DNA of 64,000 nt from an uncultured Collinsella sp. (GTDB lineage: Bacteria; Actinomycetota; Coriobacteriia; Coriobacteriales; Coriobacteriaceae), in NCBI GenBank assembly GCA_900543615.1, contig UQSC01000001.1:21194-85193 (forward strand), given 5' to 3'. A program made the translations under genes and the position numbers. Positions 1-8,919 of this stretch are shown here, piece by piece; the first letter of the stretch is position 1, and the number at the start of each line of letters is the position of its first letter. The notes under the pieces are model-generated. The model was not told the origin of the DNA, did not search any database, and worked only from the letters and a program-made list of their open reading frames with translations.

Positions 1-1065
1 CGCAGGCTCATTGAGCGCAGGTCGCAGCGCCCAGTCGCCATCGGGGCCACCCTTTTCGCCGGCAATTCCCCACTCGCTGCCATAGTAGACGCACGGGATG
101 CCCGGCATGCCAAAGAGCATGCCGTAGGCGGGACGCAGACACGACTTGTCGGTGAGGATACTTGCCAGGCGCGGCACATCGTGGTTGTCGACAAACGACA
201 GCAGATGTTTGCCGCGGTAGATGCACCACGGATCGCCGCCAAACTGGCGGTGCAGCGAATGGGCGATCTCGAACATGTTGACCGAGTTAAAGCTGGAGTA
301 CAGGCCCTTGTAGCACTCGTAGTTGGTGCAGGAGTCGAGCATCTCGTCGTTGACGATTTGGTTGTAGTCGCCGTGGAGCGTCTCGCCGATCAGCACAAAG
401 TCGGGCTTGAGCTCACGGGTAAAGGCGTGCAGGCGGCGCATAAAGTCGCGGTCGAGCATATAGGCAACGTCCAGGCGCAGGCCGTCGACGCCAAAGACCT
501 CGGCCCAGCGGCGCACGGACTCGAGCAGGTAATCGACCACAGCGGGATTTTGCAGGTTGAGCTTCACAAGCTCAAAATGGCCTTCCCAGCCCTCGTACCA
601 AAAGCCATCGCCATAGCAGGAATCGCCGTCAAAGCTAATGTGGAACCAGTCCTTGTACGGCGAGTCCCACTTGCGCTCCTGCACATCGCGGAAGGCCCAA
701 AAACCGCGGCCGACGTGGTTGAAGACGGCATCGAGCACCACGCGGATGCCATGGGCATGCAGCGTGTCGCATACGGCGGCAAAGTCGGCGTCCCCACCCA
801 GGCGACGGTCGATATGGCGCAGGCTGCGTGTATCGTAGCTGTGGCTATCAGATTCGAGCGGTGGGTTGATGAGCACAGCGCCAACGCCGAGTTCCTGCAT
901 GTAGTCGGCCCATTGGGCGACCTTCATGATAGGAGCATCGGGGTTGGGCGCGGCGTTGGCAGCCTGGGCGAGCTCATCCTCGGCAACGGGCGCGGCGTTT
1001 TCGCGCGGAGCCCCGCAAAAGCCCAGCGGATAGATCTGATAGAACGTCGTCTCGTATGCCCACAT
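1..1065 (-). CDS. GH13 alpha-amylase-family glycosidase, C-terminus off the window
   Basis: Glycoside hydrolase family 13 enzyme, expected to split alpha-glucosidic bonds of starch- or maltodextrin-type sugars. The four GH13 regions are all visible: DAVFNH at residues 112-117, GLRLDVAY with the nucleophile Asp199, the acid/base Glu228 in GETLHG, and FVDNHD at 291-296. The 355 residues present cover most of the catalytic barrel; the end of the barrel and any C-terminal beta domain lie beyond the left edge. The N-terminus (MWAYETTFYQIYP) enters the barrel directly with no signal peptide, so the enzyme should be cytoplasmic and act on imported oligosaccharides. The ATG is preceded by GGGAGG. Exact substrate (amylase, neopullulanase or maltodextrinase) cannot be decided from this part. 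Confidence 0.93.
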   Translation of the reverse strand, partial: MWAYETTFYQIYPLGFCGAPRENAAPVAEDELAQAANAAPNPDAPIMKVAQWADYMQELGVGAVLINPPLESDSHSYDTRSLRHIDRRLGGDADFAAVCDTLHAHGIRVVLDAVFNHVGRGFWAFRDVQERKWDSPYKDWFHISFDGDSCYGDGFWYEGWEGHFELVKLNLQNPAVVDYLLESVRRWAEVFGVDGLRLDVAYMLDRDFMRRLHAFTRELKPDFVLIGETLHGDYNQIVNDEMLDSCTNYECYKGLYSSFNSVNMFEIAHSLHRQFGGDPWCIYRGKHLLSFVDNHDVPRLASILTDKSCLRPAYGMLFGMPGIPCVYYGSEWGIAGEKGGPDGDWALRPALNEPA

Positions 1066-1136
1066 AACAGCCTCCCGGTAAGCTCAACACAACGACATCC
1101 ATTGTATGCCCAGCTTGTATCCTCTCCCCCAAAATA

Positions 1137-1203
1137 AGTTGCGGTGGAATAGGGACTGTTTGCCGGGTTTATTGGGCCCAGCAGTCCGTATTTCACCGCA
1201 ACT
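1137..1203. repeat. 67-bp palindromic element R1, copy a
   Basis: Near-perfect inverted repeat with arms AGTTGCGGTGGAATA and TATTTCACCGCAACT, and a second inner pair GGACTG/CAGTCC. Two further copies of the same length and end sequence lie near 5.3 kb and 42.7 kb. It sits between the starts-side of the GH13 gene and the stop codon of the efflux gene. Confidence 0.85.
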
Positions 1204-1219
1204 GATGAGGAGGATGTGG

Positions 1220-2416
1220 CTAGGCGACGGGCTTTGCGCGGCGTATGGCTGGGAACATCACCGTGATGGCGAGGATGACGCCCACGACGGCAATCGCCCC
1301 GCCCGCGAAGCCGATCCAAGCGATACCGGGACCCGAAACCACGGCGCCGCCGATTGCGGTGCCCGTGCCAATACCGAGGTTAAACAGGCCCGAGAAGATC
1401 GACATGGCGACGGCCGACGAATCTGCCGGCGTGTGCTTGATGAGCTCGGCCTGAAACGCCACGTTAAAGGCCGTGGCGCAGCAACCCCACAGTGCGCAGA
1501 CGGCAAGCACTGTCACGAGCGACGATGCGGCCGGCCCCATGAGCAGCAGGGCCACCGGCACGCCGGAGAGCGTGATAGCAAGGAACGGAAAACGGTGCCC
1601 GTCGAACAGGCGGCTGAACAGCCAGCTGCCCACCAAGCCGGAACAGCCAAACGCCGTCAGCGTCATGGTGATGGCGCCCGCATCGACGTGCGCGACCTGC
1701 GCCAGGAAGGGCTCGATATAGCTGTAGCTTGCGTAATAGCCGGTCGCCATGAAGACCGTGACTGCGTAGAGCGCGATGAGGAGCGGGTTCTTGAGCAGCT
1801 CGGGCAGCTGTTTGACGGTAAAGCGCTCACCCGCCGGCATGGCCGGGAACACCGCTGTCTGGTAGACGACCGCGATGGCTGAGAGGCCCCCGACCACGGC
1901 AAACGTCATGCGCCAGCCCACGGCCAAGCCAATGGCGCGACCGAGAGGCAGGCCAAAGATCTGCGCGATGGACGAGCCCGTGGCGATCATGCTGATGGCG
2001 AGCGCGCCGTGGCGAGTGTCGACCAGGCGCGAGGCCATAATCGAGGCGACTGACCAGAACACGGCATGTGCGCAAGCGACCACCAGGCGCGCGCAGACCA
2101 GGATGGGATAGGTCGGCGCCACAGCGGACAGGAACTGACCGAGCGAGAACACGGCCAGCACGCCCAGCAGCATCCGCTTGAACTCAAAGCGCGAGGCGAA
2201 CACCATGAGCGGCAGCGACAGCAGCATGACGCCCCAGGCATAAACCGAGATCATGATGCCCGCCTGGGCCTCGGTGAGCGAGAACGATGCGGCGATATCA
2301 GTCAGAAGGCCGATGGGCATGAACTCCGACGTGTTGAACACGAACGCGCAGCAGGTGAGCCCGATGAGCGGGAGCCACTGCTTGAGCGTGATACCGTCTT
2401 GCCTTGTCTGAGTCAT
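1220..2416 (-). CDS. sotB: MFS efflux transporter, SotB/YdeA-like
   Basis: Twelve-helix major facilitator protein of the DHA1 drug/sugar efflux group, 398 residues, close to the usual length. The N-terminal stretch FNTSEFMPIGLLTDIA, the CAHAVFWSV segment in helix 4 and the ATGSSIAQIFGLPLGR segment strongly resemble E. coli SotB, which exports arabinose and other sugars or analogues. The start chosen is the ATG with GGAG nine bases upstream; the open frame continues 32 codons further up without a better site. It is transcribed alone and ends 17 bases from a dispersed palindrome. Substrate is an inference from family resemblance; related proteins export purines or drugs. Confidence 0.85.
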   Translation of the reverse strand: MTQTRQDGITLKQWLPLIGLTCCAFVFNTSEFMPIGLLTDIAASFSLTEAQAGIMISVYAWGVMLLSLPLMVFASRFEFKRMLLGVLAVFSLGQFLSAVAPTYPILVCARLVVACAHAVFWSVASIMASRLVDTRHGALAISMIATGSSIAQIFGLPLGRAIGLAVGWRMTFAVVGGLSAIAVVYQTAVFPAMPAGERFTVKQLPELLKNPLLIALYAVTVFMATGYYASYSYIEPFLAQVAHVDAGAITMTLTAFGCSGLVGSWLFSRLFDGHRFPFLAITLSGVPVALLLMGPAASSLVTVLAVCALWGCCATAFNVAFQAELIKHTPADSSAVAMSIFSGLFNLGIGTGTAIGGAVVSGPGIAWIGFAGGAIAVVGVILAITVMFPAIRRAKPVA

Positions 2417-2536
2417 ATATAACGTCTCCAATCGTTTTGAGCGGAGGCGATTATATAGCAACGGCCCCGCATCCGTCAGTACAGATGCGGGGCCGAAAAC
2501 AATTCGATACACAGAGGTTGCGCCGTCAATTCATAA

Positions 2537-4897
2537 CTAAGCCAACCCCAGCAATATGCCCGCCGAATGCACGACAAACGCCACGATCCAGGCGACCGTC
2601 ACTTGAAACGCGAACACGGCAACGGCGTAGCGCGCGCCCAGCTCGCTCTTGACGGCGCCGATGGCTGCCACACAGGGCGGGTACAGCAGCGTAAAGACCA
2701 GGAACACATAGGCAGTGAACGGCGAAAACATGGTCGACAGTGCCGCGGGCGAGGTCGCGCCCAAAAGCACCGTGAGGGTCGAGATGACACTCTCCTTGGC
2801 GATAAGTCCGGTGACGAGCGCCGTGGATGCACGCCAGTCGCCAAACCCAAGCGGCGTCAGCGCCGGCGCAATGATGCTGCCGAGACCCGCAAGCAGACTC
2901 TGCGACTGATCGGCGACCACATTAAAGCGGATGTCGAACGTCTGAAGGAACCAGATGACCACGGTAGCGGCAAAGATAATGGTAAAGGCCTTGGTAATAA
3001 AGTCTTTGGCCTTATCCCATGCCAGCATCACCGTCGTCTTGACGCTCGGCAGGCGGTAATTGGGCAGCTCCATGATAAACGGCACCGGGTCGCCCTTAAA
3101 TGCCGTGCGGTTGAGTACCAAAGCCGCGATACAGCCAACCGCAATGCCGATCAGATAGAGCGAGACCATGGCGGGAACCGTCGCCTGTGGGAAAAACGCC
3201 CCGCACAGCAGACCATAGACCGGCAACTTGGCCGAGCAGCTCATGAACGGCGTGAGCATGACCGTCATCTTGCGGTCGTGCTCGGATGGGAGCGTACGGG
3301 TCGACATGATAGCCGGCACGGTGCAGCCAAACCCGACGAGCATGGGTACAAAGCTGCGGCCCGACAGGCCAAAACGACGCAGCACCTTATCCATGACAAA
3401 GGCGACGCGCGCCATGTAGCCCGAGTCTTCCAGAATGGAGAGGAACAAGAAGAGCACGACGATAATCGGCAGGAAGGTCAGCACACTGCCCACGCCCGTA
3501 AGCACGCCGTCGACAGCCAGCGAGCGCACCACGTCGTTGGTGCCGAACGCCTTGAGGCCCGCATCGGCCGAGGCGATGATAGCGGCGATACCGTCCTCCA
3601 TGAGTCCCTGCAACGCCGCGCCGATCACGCCAAACGTCAGCCAAAAGACGAGGCCCATGATCACCAGGAACGCCGGAATGGCCGTGTAGCGACCCGTCAG
3701 GATGCGGTCGATCTTGACGGAGCGCACGTGCTCGTGGCTTTCGTGCGGTTTGACGACGCAGCGCCCGCACACGTCGCCGATAAAGCTAAAGCGCATATCG
3801 GCCAGCGCGGACAGGCGGTCGGTGCCGGCCTCGCCCTCCATCTGGGTAATGATGTGCTCGATAGCGTCGAGCTCGTTGCGATCCAGGTGAAGCGCCTCGG
3901 TCACCAGCTCGTCGCCCTCAACCAGCTTGGTCGCCGCAAAGCGCACCGGGATGTGCGCCGTCACGGCATGGTCCTCGATCAGGTTGGCAATGCCGTGGAT
4001 GCAGCGATGCAGTGCGCCGCCGTCCGATCCATCGGGCGCACAGAAGTCCAGGCGACCGGGGCGCTCGCGGAACCGCGCCACGTGCAAGGCATGATCCACC
4101 AGCTCGCCGATACCCTCGTTGCGGGCAGCGCTAATGGGAACAACAGGCACGCCCAACAGGCTCTCGAGCAGATTGACGTCCACGGCGCCGCCGTTGGCCG
4201 TCACCTCGTCCATCATGTTGAGCGCGATGACCATAGGACGGTCGAGCTCCATGAGCTGCAGTGTCAGGTACAGATTACGCTCGATGTTGGTAGCGTCAAT
4301 GATGTCGATGATGGCATCCGGACGCTCGTCGAGGATGAACTGACGGCTCACGACCTCCTCGCCTGTGTACGGCGACAGGGAGTAAATGCCAGGCAGGTCG
4401 GTAACGCTCGCCTCGGGATGGTTACGGATGGTGCCATCTTTGCGGTCGACCGTCACGCCGGGAAAGTTACCGACGTGCTGGTTGGAGCCCGTCAGCTGGT
4501 TGAATAACGTGGTCTTGCCGCAGTTTTGGTTGCCGGCGAGGGCAAAATGCAGCGGTGCGCCCTCGGGCACGGCCGTTTTTGCCGCACGGGGCGAATACAT
4601 CCCCTCGCCGAGTGCCGGATGCTCCGTCGTTCCGATTGCGGCGTTGGCGCGCGGACCGGTATCGGTGTCGTGCACATCCACGAGCTCAATGCGTGCGGCA
4701 TCATCCTTGCGCAGCGTCAACTCGTAGCCACGCAGGCGAATCTCGAGCGGGTCGCCCATGGGGGCGTACTTCATCATGGTGACTTCGGTGCCCGGCGTTA
4801 GGCCCATGTCCAAAATATGCTGTCGGAGTGCCTGGTCGTCCGATGCCACCGATGCGACAACGGCGTCCTTTCCAATCTCGAGCGTATCGAGCTTCAC
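2537..4897 (-). CDS. feoB: ferrous iron transport protein FeoB with fused N-terminal FeoA domain
   Basis: Fe(II) importer of the cytoplasmic membrane, 786 residues. Residues 1-75 form a FeoA-type SH3-like domain (LGLTPG-type motif seen as MGLTPGTEV). The FeoB G domain follows, with G1 GNQNCGKT at 122-129, G3 DLPG at 167-170 and G4 NMMD at 227-230, then the polytopic membrane part containing the Gate motifs around GFGCTVPAIMSTRTLP and PFMSCSAKLPVYG. In many bacteria FeoA and FeoB are separate; here they are one chain. The start is a GTG: GGGGGAGGA lies eight bases upstream and the FeoA domain begins immediately, although the frame stays open for 79 codons more. Two GGCTAACC repeats between promoter and start suggest DtxR/IdeR-type iron control. 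Confidence 0.94.
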   Translation of the reverse strand: MKLDTLEIGKDAVVASVASDDQALRQHILDMGLTPGTEVTMMKYAPMGDPLEIRLRGYELTLRKDDAARIELVDVHDTDTGPRANAAIGTTEHPALGEGMYSPRAAKTAVPEGAPLHFALAGNQNCGKTTLFNQLTGSNQHVGNFPGVTVDRKDGTIRNHPEASVTDLPGIYSLSPYTGEEVVSRQFILDERPDAIIDIIDATNIERNLYLTLQLMELDRPMVIALNMMDEVTANGGAVDVNLLESLLGVPVVPISAARNEGIGELVDHALHVARFRERPGRLDFCAPDGSDGGALHRCIHGIANLIEDHAVTAHIPVRFAATKLVEGDELVTEALHLDRNELDAIEHIITQMEGEAGTDRLSALADMRFSFIGDVCGRCVVKPHESHEHVRSVKIDRILTGRYTAIPAFLVIMGLVFWLTFGVIGAALQGLMEDGIAAIIASADAGLKAFGTNDVVRSLAVDGVLTGVGSVLTFLPIIVVLFLFLSILEDSGYMARVAFVMDKVLRRFGLSGRSFVPMLVGFGCTVPAIMSTRTLPSEHDRKMTVMLTPFMSCSAKLPVYGLLCGAFFPQATVPAMVSLYLIGIAVGCIAALVLNRTAFKGDPVPFIMELPNYRLPSVKTTVMLAWDKAKDFITKAFTIIFAATVVIWFLQTFDIRFNVVADQSQSLLAGLGSIIAPALTPLGFGDWRASTALVTGLIAKESVISTLTVLLGATSPAALSTMFSPFTAYVFLVFTLLYPPCVAAIGAVKSELGARYAVAVFAFQVTVAWIVAFVVHSAGILLGLA

Positions 4898-4948
4898 GTC
4901 CGTGTTCCTCCCCCGGCGCCCACAGGGCGTTGCATTTATGTTCACCTT

Positions 4949-4973
4949 GGCTAACCGTTTGCCACGGCTAACC
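4949..4973 (-). promoter_or_regulatory. candidate DtxR/IdeR-like iron boxes before feoAB
   Basis: Two identical GGCTAACC octamers (GGTTAGCC on the coding strand) lie 17 bp apart in direct orientation, just downstream of the -10 element. GGTTAG/CTAACC are the half sites of the DtxR/IdeR consensus. Placement over the transcript start region of a ferrous iron importer fits repression by Fe(II); the direct rather than inverted arrangement is atypical. Confidence 0.5.
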
Positions 4974-4986
4974 AATTTAACCATGC

Positions 4987-5016
4987 ATGATAGCGCGAAC
5001 ACACAACGATGTTCAA
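4987..5016 (-). promoter_or_regulatory. promoter of feoAB
   Basis: -35 TTGAAC and -10 TATCAT separated by 18 bp, about 90 bases before the GTG start. Confidence 0.55.
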
Positions 5017-5060
5017 TCAGCAAATTGGCGCAATGGGGACAGGCAGGAGAGTTCAGGGCC

Positions 5061-5267
5061 ATAGTTTCCCGATGAGGCCTCTCGGGGAAACTACATCCCA
5101 GAATTCCGGCTCGAAACGGGATATGGTTTCCCAAACAGGCCTCTTACGGAAAATGCATCCCGGAATCCCCGCTCGAAACGGGACGCGCTTTCCCAGTCGA
5201 GGCCCTATGGGAAACTGCGTCCCACCTTGAAAGGCAAAACTGGGGCGCAGTTTCCGGACGGGGCATC
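5061..5267. repeat. 62-bp tandem repeats, 3.3 copies, each with two hairpins
   Basis: Three successive 62-bp units start at 5061, 5123 and 5185, followed by about 21 bp of a fourth. Each unit contains a GTTTCCC...GGGAAAC type inverted repeat around AGGCC and, in units one and two, a second pair TCCC...CGAAACGGGA. Units one and two are the more alike; the third has diverged. The stretch lies between the feoAB promoter and a dispersed palindrome, with no plausible gene. Only sequence is seen; role unknown. Confidence 0.85.
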
Positions 5268-5275
5268 AAAAACGA

Positions 5276-5342
5276 AGTTGCGGTGGAATAGTTCCTGGAT
5301 GGGCTGGTTGATGCCCCAGATAGGAACTATTTCACCGCAAGT
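5276..5342. repeat. 67-bp palindromic element R1, copy b
   Basis: Arms begin AGTTGCGGTGGAATAGTTCC and end in its near complement; the outer 14 bases match copies a and c. It starts 28 bases after the hydrolase stop codon, so it could also end that transcript. Confidence 0.85.
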
Positions 5343-5369
5343 TATTGAAGGGCTTGGATGCCGGGACTC

Positions 5370-6269
5370 TTACAGATGGCGCTCGAGGAAGCGGAAGGCC
5401 AGGCGGATCCAGGGACGGACGGAAACCTGCTTGTCCTCGTTGTCGACCGCGGTGTTGGCGTTGCCGAGCGAAAGGCCATGACCACCCTGGTCGAAGACGT
5501 GCATCTCGCATGCAACGCCCTCCTCGGCCATGCGCTGCGCAAACGGGTAGACCTGCGCGATCGGCGCCGTCTTGTCGTCGGACACGCCCCACACAAAGGT
5601 CGGTGGCATCTGACGCGAAACATGCGTGGTGGGGCAGATGTCGGCCAGATGCTCGTCAGTTGCCTCGCCGCCCGTCACCATCGACAGGTAGTCGTTGAGC
5701 AAATCGCGCCCCGTCTTGCCGCCCGTCTTGGGCACACGCAAGTCAATGCGCGGATCGCGCGTCTGCATGTCGCGCACATAGGCAAAGTCGAGCAATGGAT
5801 AGCCCAGCACCACGGCATCGGGACGAATGTCGTCCGGACGCGCCCCGGCAAGTGCCGCAAAGGGGCCGGTCTTCCACTGTGTTGCCAGCGAGGCGCAAAT
5901 CATGCCGCCAGCAGAAAAGCCCACGACGCACACGCGCTTAGGATCGACATGCCACTCGTCGGCGTTGGCGCGCACCGTGGCGACCATCTTGGCAAGATCT
6001 GCCTGGGGGTGCGGAAAGCTCACGTCACCCGTAGAACTCGTGACATAGTTGAGCACAAAGGCCTGGTAGCCGCGATCCAAAAATGCAAACGCCACCGGGT
6101 CCTGCTCGTGCGGAGCGATATGCGTAAACCCGCCTCCGCCGCAGATGATCACCGCGGGGCGGCGGCCATTCGGTTTATCGGGCAACGGCTCGGCACCCAA
6201 ATACGTAAAGGTCGCCGGATATTCCTCGGTCGGCTCCTCGCCCCACAGCGCATGGTTCTCGACAATCAT
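5370..6269 (-). CDS. alpha/beta hydrolase, acetyl-esterase/carboxylesterase type
   Basis: Cytoplasmic serine hydrolase of 299 residues with no signal peptide. The nucleophile elbow GFSAGG, the acid in VSDDKTAP and the His in GGHGLS supply a complete Ser-Asp-His triad, and the GGGGFTH stretch near residue 45 fits the oxyanion-hole HGGG-type motif. This pattern is that of bacterial esterases acting on acetylated sugars or xylan fragments (BD-FAE-like/Axe families); substrate is not predictable. The ATG at the given start has GGGAGC seven bases upstream. The gene is monocistronic, bounded by a palindrome downstream and by the divergent EIIA gene upstream. Confidence 0.85.
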   Translation of the reverse strand: MIVENHALWGEEPTEEYPATFTYLGAEPLPDKPNGRRPAVIICGGGGFTHIAPHEQDPVAFAFLDRGYQAFVLNYVTSSTGDVSFPHPQADLAKMVATVRANADEWHVDPKRVCVVGFSAGGMICASLATQWKTGPFAALAGARPDDIRPDAVVLGYPLLDFAYVRDMQTRDPRIDLRVPKTGGKTGRDLLNDYLSMVTGGEATDEHLADICPTTHVSRQMPPTFVWGVSDDKTAPIAQVYPFAQRMAEEGVACEMHVFDQGGHGLSLGNANTAVDNEDKQVSVRPWIRLAFRFLERHL

Positions 6270-6395
6270 ATGTGCTCCCTTCGCGCAAATTATGCGCCCT
6301 TATTTTTCGCCTTCAAGCGTACCCCACTTGAACCCGTGGCGCAGAAACACTCCGGCAATAAGTTTCCCTTCAACTGATATATCACATAATCCCAG

Positions 6396-6424
6396 TTCAG
6401 AGGTATCTTTGAGCAGCGTAGAAT
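6396..6424 (+). promoter_or_regulatory. candidate promoter of the EIIA gene
   Basis: -35-like TTCAGA, 17-bp spacer and -10 TAGAAT, about 90 bases before the start codon. Confidence 0.4.
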
Positions 6425-6455
6425 AGGGGCGTTGACCAAGCCGCGAAACACATAT

Positions 6456-6465
6456 GAAACGTTTC
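6456..6465. promoter_or_regulatory. palindrome GAAACGTTTC, LacI-family-like operator
   Basis: Perfect 10-bp palindrome with a central CG, typical of LacI/GalR-family operators, located between the candidate promoter and the EIIA start where a bound repressor would block elongation. No LacI-type regulator is encoded in this window, so the partner is unknown. Confidence 0.35.
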
Positions 6466-6512
6466 CGGCAAACCAAACGCGCGATATGCGCCTATTTAAG
6501 TTGGAGGCAACT

Positions 6513-7076
6513 ATGGGTCTGCTCGATTCGCTTAAGTCCACCTTCACCTCGACCGGCGAGGCGTCCGTTCCGCCCGCAGCAAGCTTCGCTACCCGCGAAG
6601 GCGTCATCTATGCCCCCGTCAACGGCGTGCTCGTCAACCTGAACGAGGTTCCCGACGAGACGATCGCCTCGGGCATGCTTGGCCAGGGCTATGGCATCGA
6701 GCCCATTACCGGCACCATCTATGCGCCCGCCAACGGCCGCATCGGTGCCACCACTGTCACCAACCACTCCATCGGCATGATCACCGAAGACGGCCTGCGC
6801 GTGTTCATCCATGTTGGCCTGGGCACCGTGGAAATGAACGGCAAGGGTTTTGCCCGCTTTGTCGAGATGGGCGATGTGGTCAAGGCAGGCCAGCCGCTCA
6901 TCAGCTTCGACCGCGAGGCCATTAAGGCCGCTGGTCACGAGGACATCGTGACCGTCATCGTCTCCGAGCTCGATCGTCTTAAGAGCATCGACCATGTCGG
7001 CGAGTCTGGAACGCTTATCGGCGGCAACCCGCTCGTCAAGCTTGGCGACCCGCTGCTGGTAGCCAAGACCAAGTAG
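6513..7076 (+). CDS. crr: PTS glucose-type EIIA component
   Basis: Soluble phosphocarrier of the phosphotransferase system, 187 residues: accepts phosphate from HPr and passes it to a membrane EIIB/EIIC. The EIIA(Glc) fold motifs are clear: the PVNG...GYGIEP start, then the two active-site histidines His85 in TNHSIGM and His100 in [14 protein letters not shown], the second being the phosphorylated one in E. coli Crr. It is a single-domain protein, not fused to EIIBC, so its partner lies elsewhere. The ATG with GGAGG five bases upstream was chosen; an upstream in-frame ATG 27 codons earlier has no ribosome site. Followed directly by a strong terminator, so monocistronic. Confidence 0.9.
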   Translation: MGLLDSLKSTFTSTGEASVPPAASFATREGVIYAPVNGVLVNLNEVPDETIASGMLGQGYGIEPITGTIYAPANGRIGATTVTNHSIGMITEDGLRVFIHVGLGTVEMNGKGFARFVEMGDVVKAGQPLISFDREAIKAAGHEDIVTVIVSELDRLKSIDHVGESGTLIGGNPLVKLGDPLLVAKTK

Positions 7077-7113
7077 CCAGGCCCCGCGCCACACAGCCAA
7101 AAGGCACCTCGTC

Positions 7114-7147
7114 AAGCGCCCGCGACCATTTGGCCGCGGGCGCTTTT
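7114..7147 (+). terminator. rho-independent terminator after EIIA gene
   Basis: 11-bp stem AAGCGCCCGCG/CGCGGGCGCTT with a 10-base loop and a TTTT tail. Confidence 0.85.
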
Positions 7148-7257
7148 CGTTTGAAAAACCATCCCGCCAATGCTTTATCTGTATAGCTCAAATGAGCCGA
7201 GCTGCTAGAATATCGAACTGTATGGATAACTATCATTCAACCGTTATGGGAGGATAC

Positions 7258-8661
7258 GTGAACCGCACCAAAATCGCGCAGCTCTATGCCGATGCCGAGT
7301 CGCTCGGCGGCCAGGCCGTCACCGTCGCCGGCTGGGTCAAGTCCGTCCGCGACATGAAGAACTTTGGCTTTGTTACGCTCAACGACGGCAGCTGCTTCCG
7401 CGACCTGCAGGTCGTCATGAACCGCGAGGCACTCGACAACTACGACGAGATCGCCCATCAAAACGTCTCGGCCGCACTCATTTGCACCGGCACCGTCAAG
7501 CTGACCCCCGATGCGCCCCAGCCTTTCGAGCTTTCTGCCACCTCCATCGAGGTCGAGGGCACGAGCGCCCCGGATTACCCGCTGCAGAAGAAGCGCGCAA
7601 CCGTCGAGTTCCTGCGCACTCAGCAGCACCTGCGCCCGCGCACCAACCTGTTCCGCGCCGTGTTCCGCATCCGCTCTGTCGCAGCTGCCGCCATCCACCG
7701 CTTCTTCCAGGAGCAGGGCTTTGTCTACGTCAACACCCCCATCATCACCACGAGTGACTGCGAGGGCGCCGGCGAGATGTTCCGCGTGACCACGCTCGAC
7801 CCCAAAAATCCGCCCCTCACCGAGTCCGGCGAGGTCGACTGGAGCCAGGACTTCTTTGGCAAGCATGCAAGCCTCACCGTGTCCGGCCAGCTCAATGCCG
7901 AGAACTTTGCCATGGCCTTTGGCGACGTGTACACCTTTGGCCCCACCTTCCGTGCCGAGAACTCCAACACCACGCGCCACGCCGCCGAGTTTTGGATGAT
8001 CGAGCCCGAGATGGCCTTTGCCGACCTGAACGACTACATGGATAACGCCGAGGCCATGCTCAAGTACGTCCTCAAGGACGTTATGGCAACCTGCCCCGAC
8101 GAGCTCAATATGCTCAACAAGTTTGTGGACAAGGGTCTGCTCGAGCGCCTGGACCATGTCGCCAACTCCGACTTTGCCCGCGTTACCTACACCGAGGCCG
8201 TCGAGATCCTGGAGCAGGCAGTCGCTGCTGGCCACCAGTTTGATTACCCCGTCAGCTGGGGCATCGACCTGCAGACCGAGCACGAGCGCTTCCTGACCGA
8301 GGAGCACTTTAAGCGCCCGACCTTCGTGACCGACTACCCGGCCGAGATCAAGGCGTTCTACATGCGCATGAACGAGGACGGCAAGACCGTCGCCGCCGCC
8401 GACTGCCTGGTTCCCGGTATCGGCGAGATTATCGGCGGCTCCCAGCGCGAGGAGCGCCTGGATCTGCTCGAGGCCCGCATCAAGGACCTGGGCATGAATC
8501 CCGAGCAGTACAAGTACTACCTTGACCTGCGCCGCTACGGTTCCTGCAAGCACGCCGGCTACGGTCTGGGCTTCGAGCGCTTGGTCATGTATCTGACCGG
8601 CGTGGGCAACATCCGCGACGTCCTGCCGCACCCGCGCACCGTGGGCAACGCCGACTTCTAA
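7258..8661 (+). CDS. asnS: asparaginyl-tRNA synthetase
   Basis: Class IIb aminoacyl-tRNA synthetase of 467 residues that charges tRNA-Asn with asparagine. The N-terminal OB-fold anticodon domain ([19 protein letters not shown]) is followed by the catalytic core with motif 2 [20 protein letters not shown] and motif 3 [15 protein letters not shown]. The start is taken at GTG, preceded by GGGAGGATAC and giving the usual family length; upstream ATG codons in frame lack a ribosome site. The gene stands alone between two terminators. Its presence implies direct Asn-tRNA synthesis, consistent with the asnB gene further along. Confidence 0.96.
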   Translation: MNRTKIAQLYADAESLGGQAVTVAGWVKSVRDMKNFGFVTLNDGSCFRDLQVVMNREALDNYDEIAHQNVSAALICTGTVKLTPDAPQPFELSATSIEVEGTSAPDYPLQKKRATVEFLRTQQHLRPRTNLFRAVFRIRSVAAAAIHRFFQEQGFVYVNTPIITTSDCEGAGEMFRVTTLDPKNPPLTESGEVDWSQDFFGKHASLTVSGQLNAENFAMAFGDVYTFGPTFRAENSNTTRHAAEFWMIEPEMAFADLNDYMDNAEAMLKYVLKDVMATCPDELNMLNKFVDKGLLERLDHVANSDFARVTYTEAVEILEQAVAAGHQFDYPVSWGIDLQTEHERFLTEEHFKRPTFVTDYPAEIKAFYMRMNEDGKTVAAADCLVPGIGEIIGGSQREERLDLLEARIKDLGMNPEQYKYYLDLRRYGSCKHAGYGLGFERLVMYLTGVGNIRDVLPHPRTVGNADF

Positions 8662-8707
8662 TCGTCGGACGCTAGCTCGCGTCGCCACACGCCAACGCTC
8701 ATCGCAT

Positions 8708-8743
8708 AAGCGTCTCTCGACATCGGTCGAGAGACGCTTTTTT
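8708..8743 (+). terminator. terminator after asnS
   Basis: 13-bp perfect stem AAGCGTCTCTCGA with a 6-base loop, then T6. Confidence 0.92.
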
Positions 8744-8919
8744 CAACAGCATCCGTCAAGCTTTTGGCAAGTTTTTGGTCAGTTGAGCAGGGCTGTTGAA
8801 AACTCGACCCGCCGTTTGCCGACAACTACCGACCGCCCAGAGCGCCCTGCGCCCCTGAAAAAGCCCCACGTCCTAGGCTCCATACCGTCGCCACCCAAAA
8901 CGGAAAGGACGTGGGCACG

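Noticed and set aside
2567..4507. 646-codon open frame on the plus strand
   Set aside because: Antisense to feoB; His/Arg-rich shadow translation.
5061..5267. Possible CRISPR array
   Set aside because: Units are contiguous diverged tandem repeats of 62 bp with no unique spacers between constant repeats, and no cas genes are present.
8745..8915. Possible leader RNA before the WYL-type regulator
   Set aside because: Short TTTTTGG repeats and a GGCTGTTG stretch were noticed, but no stable fold or known riboswitch pattern was visible.
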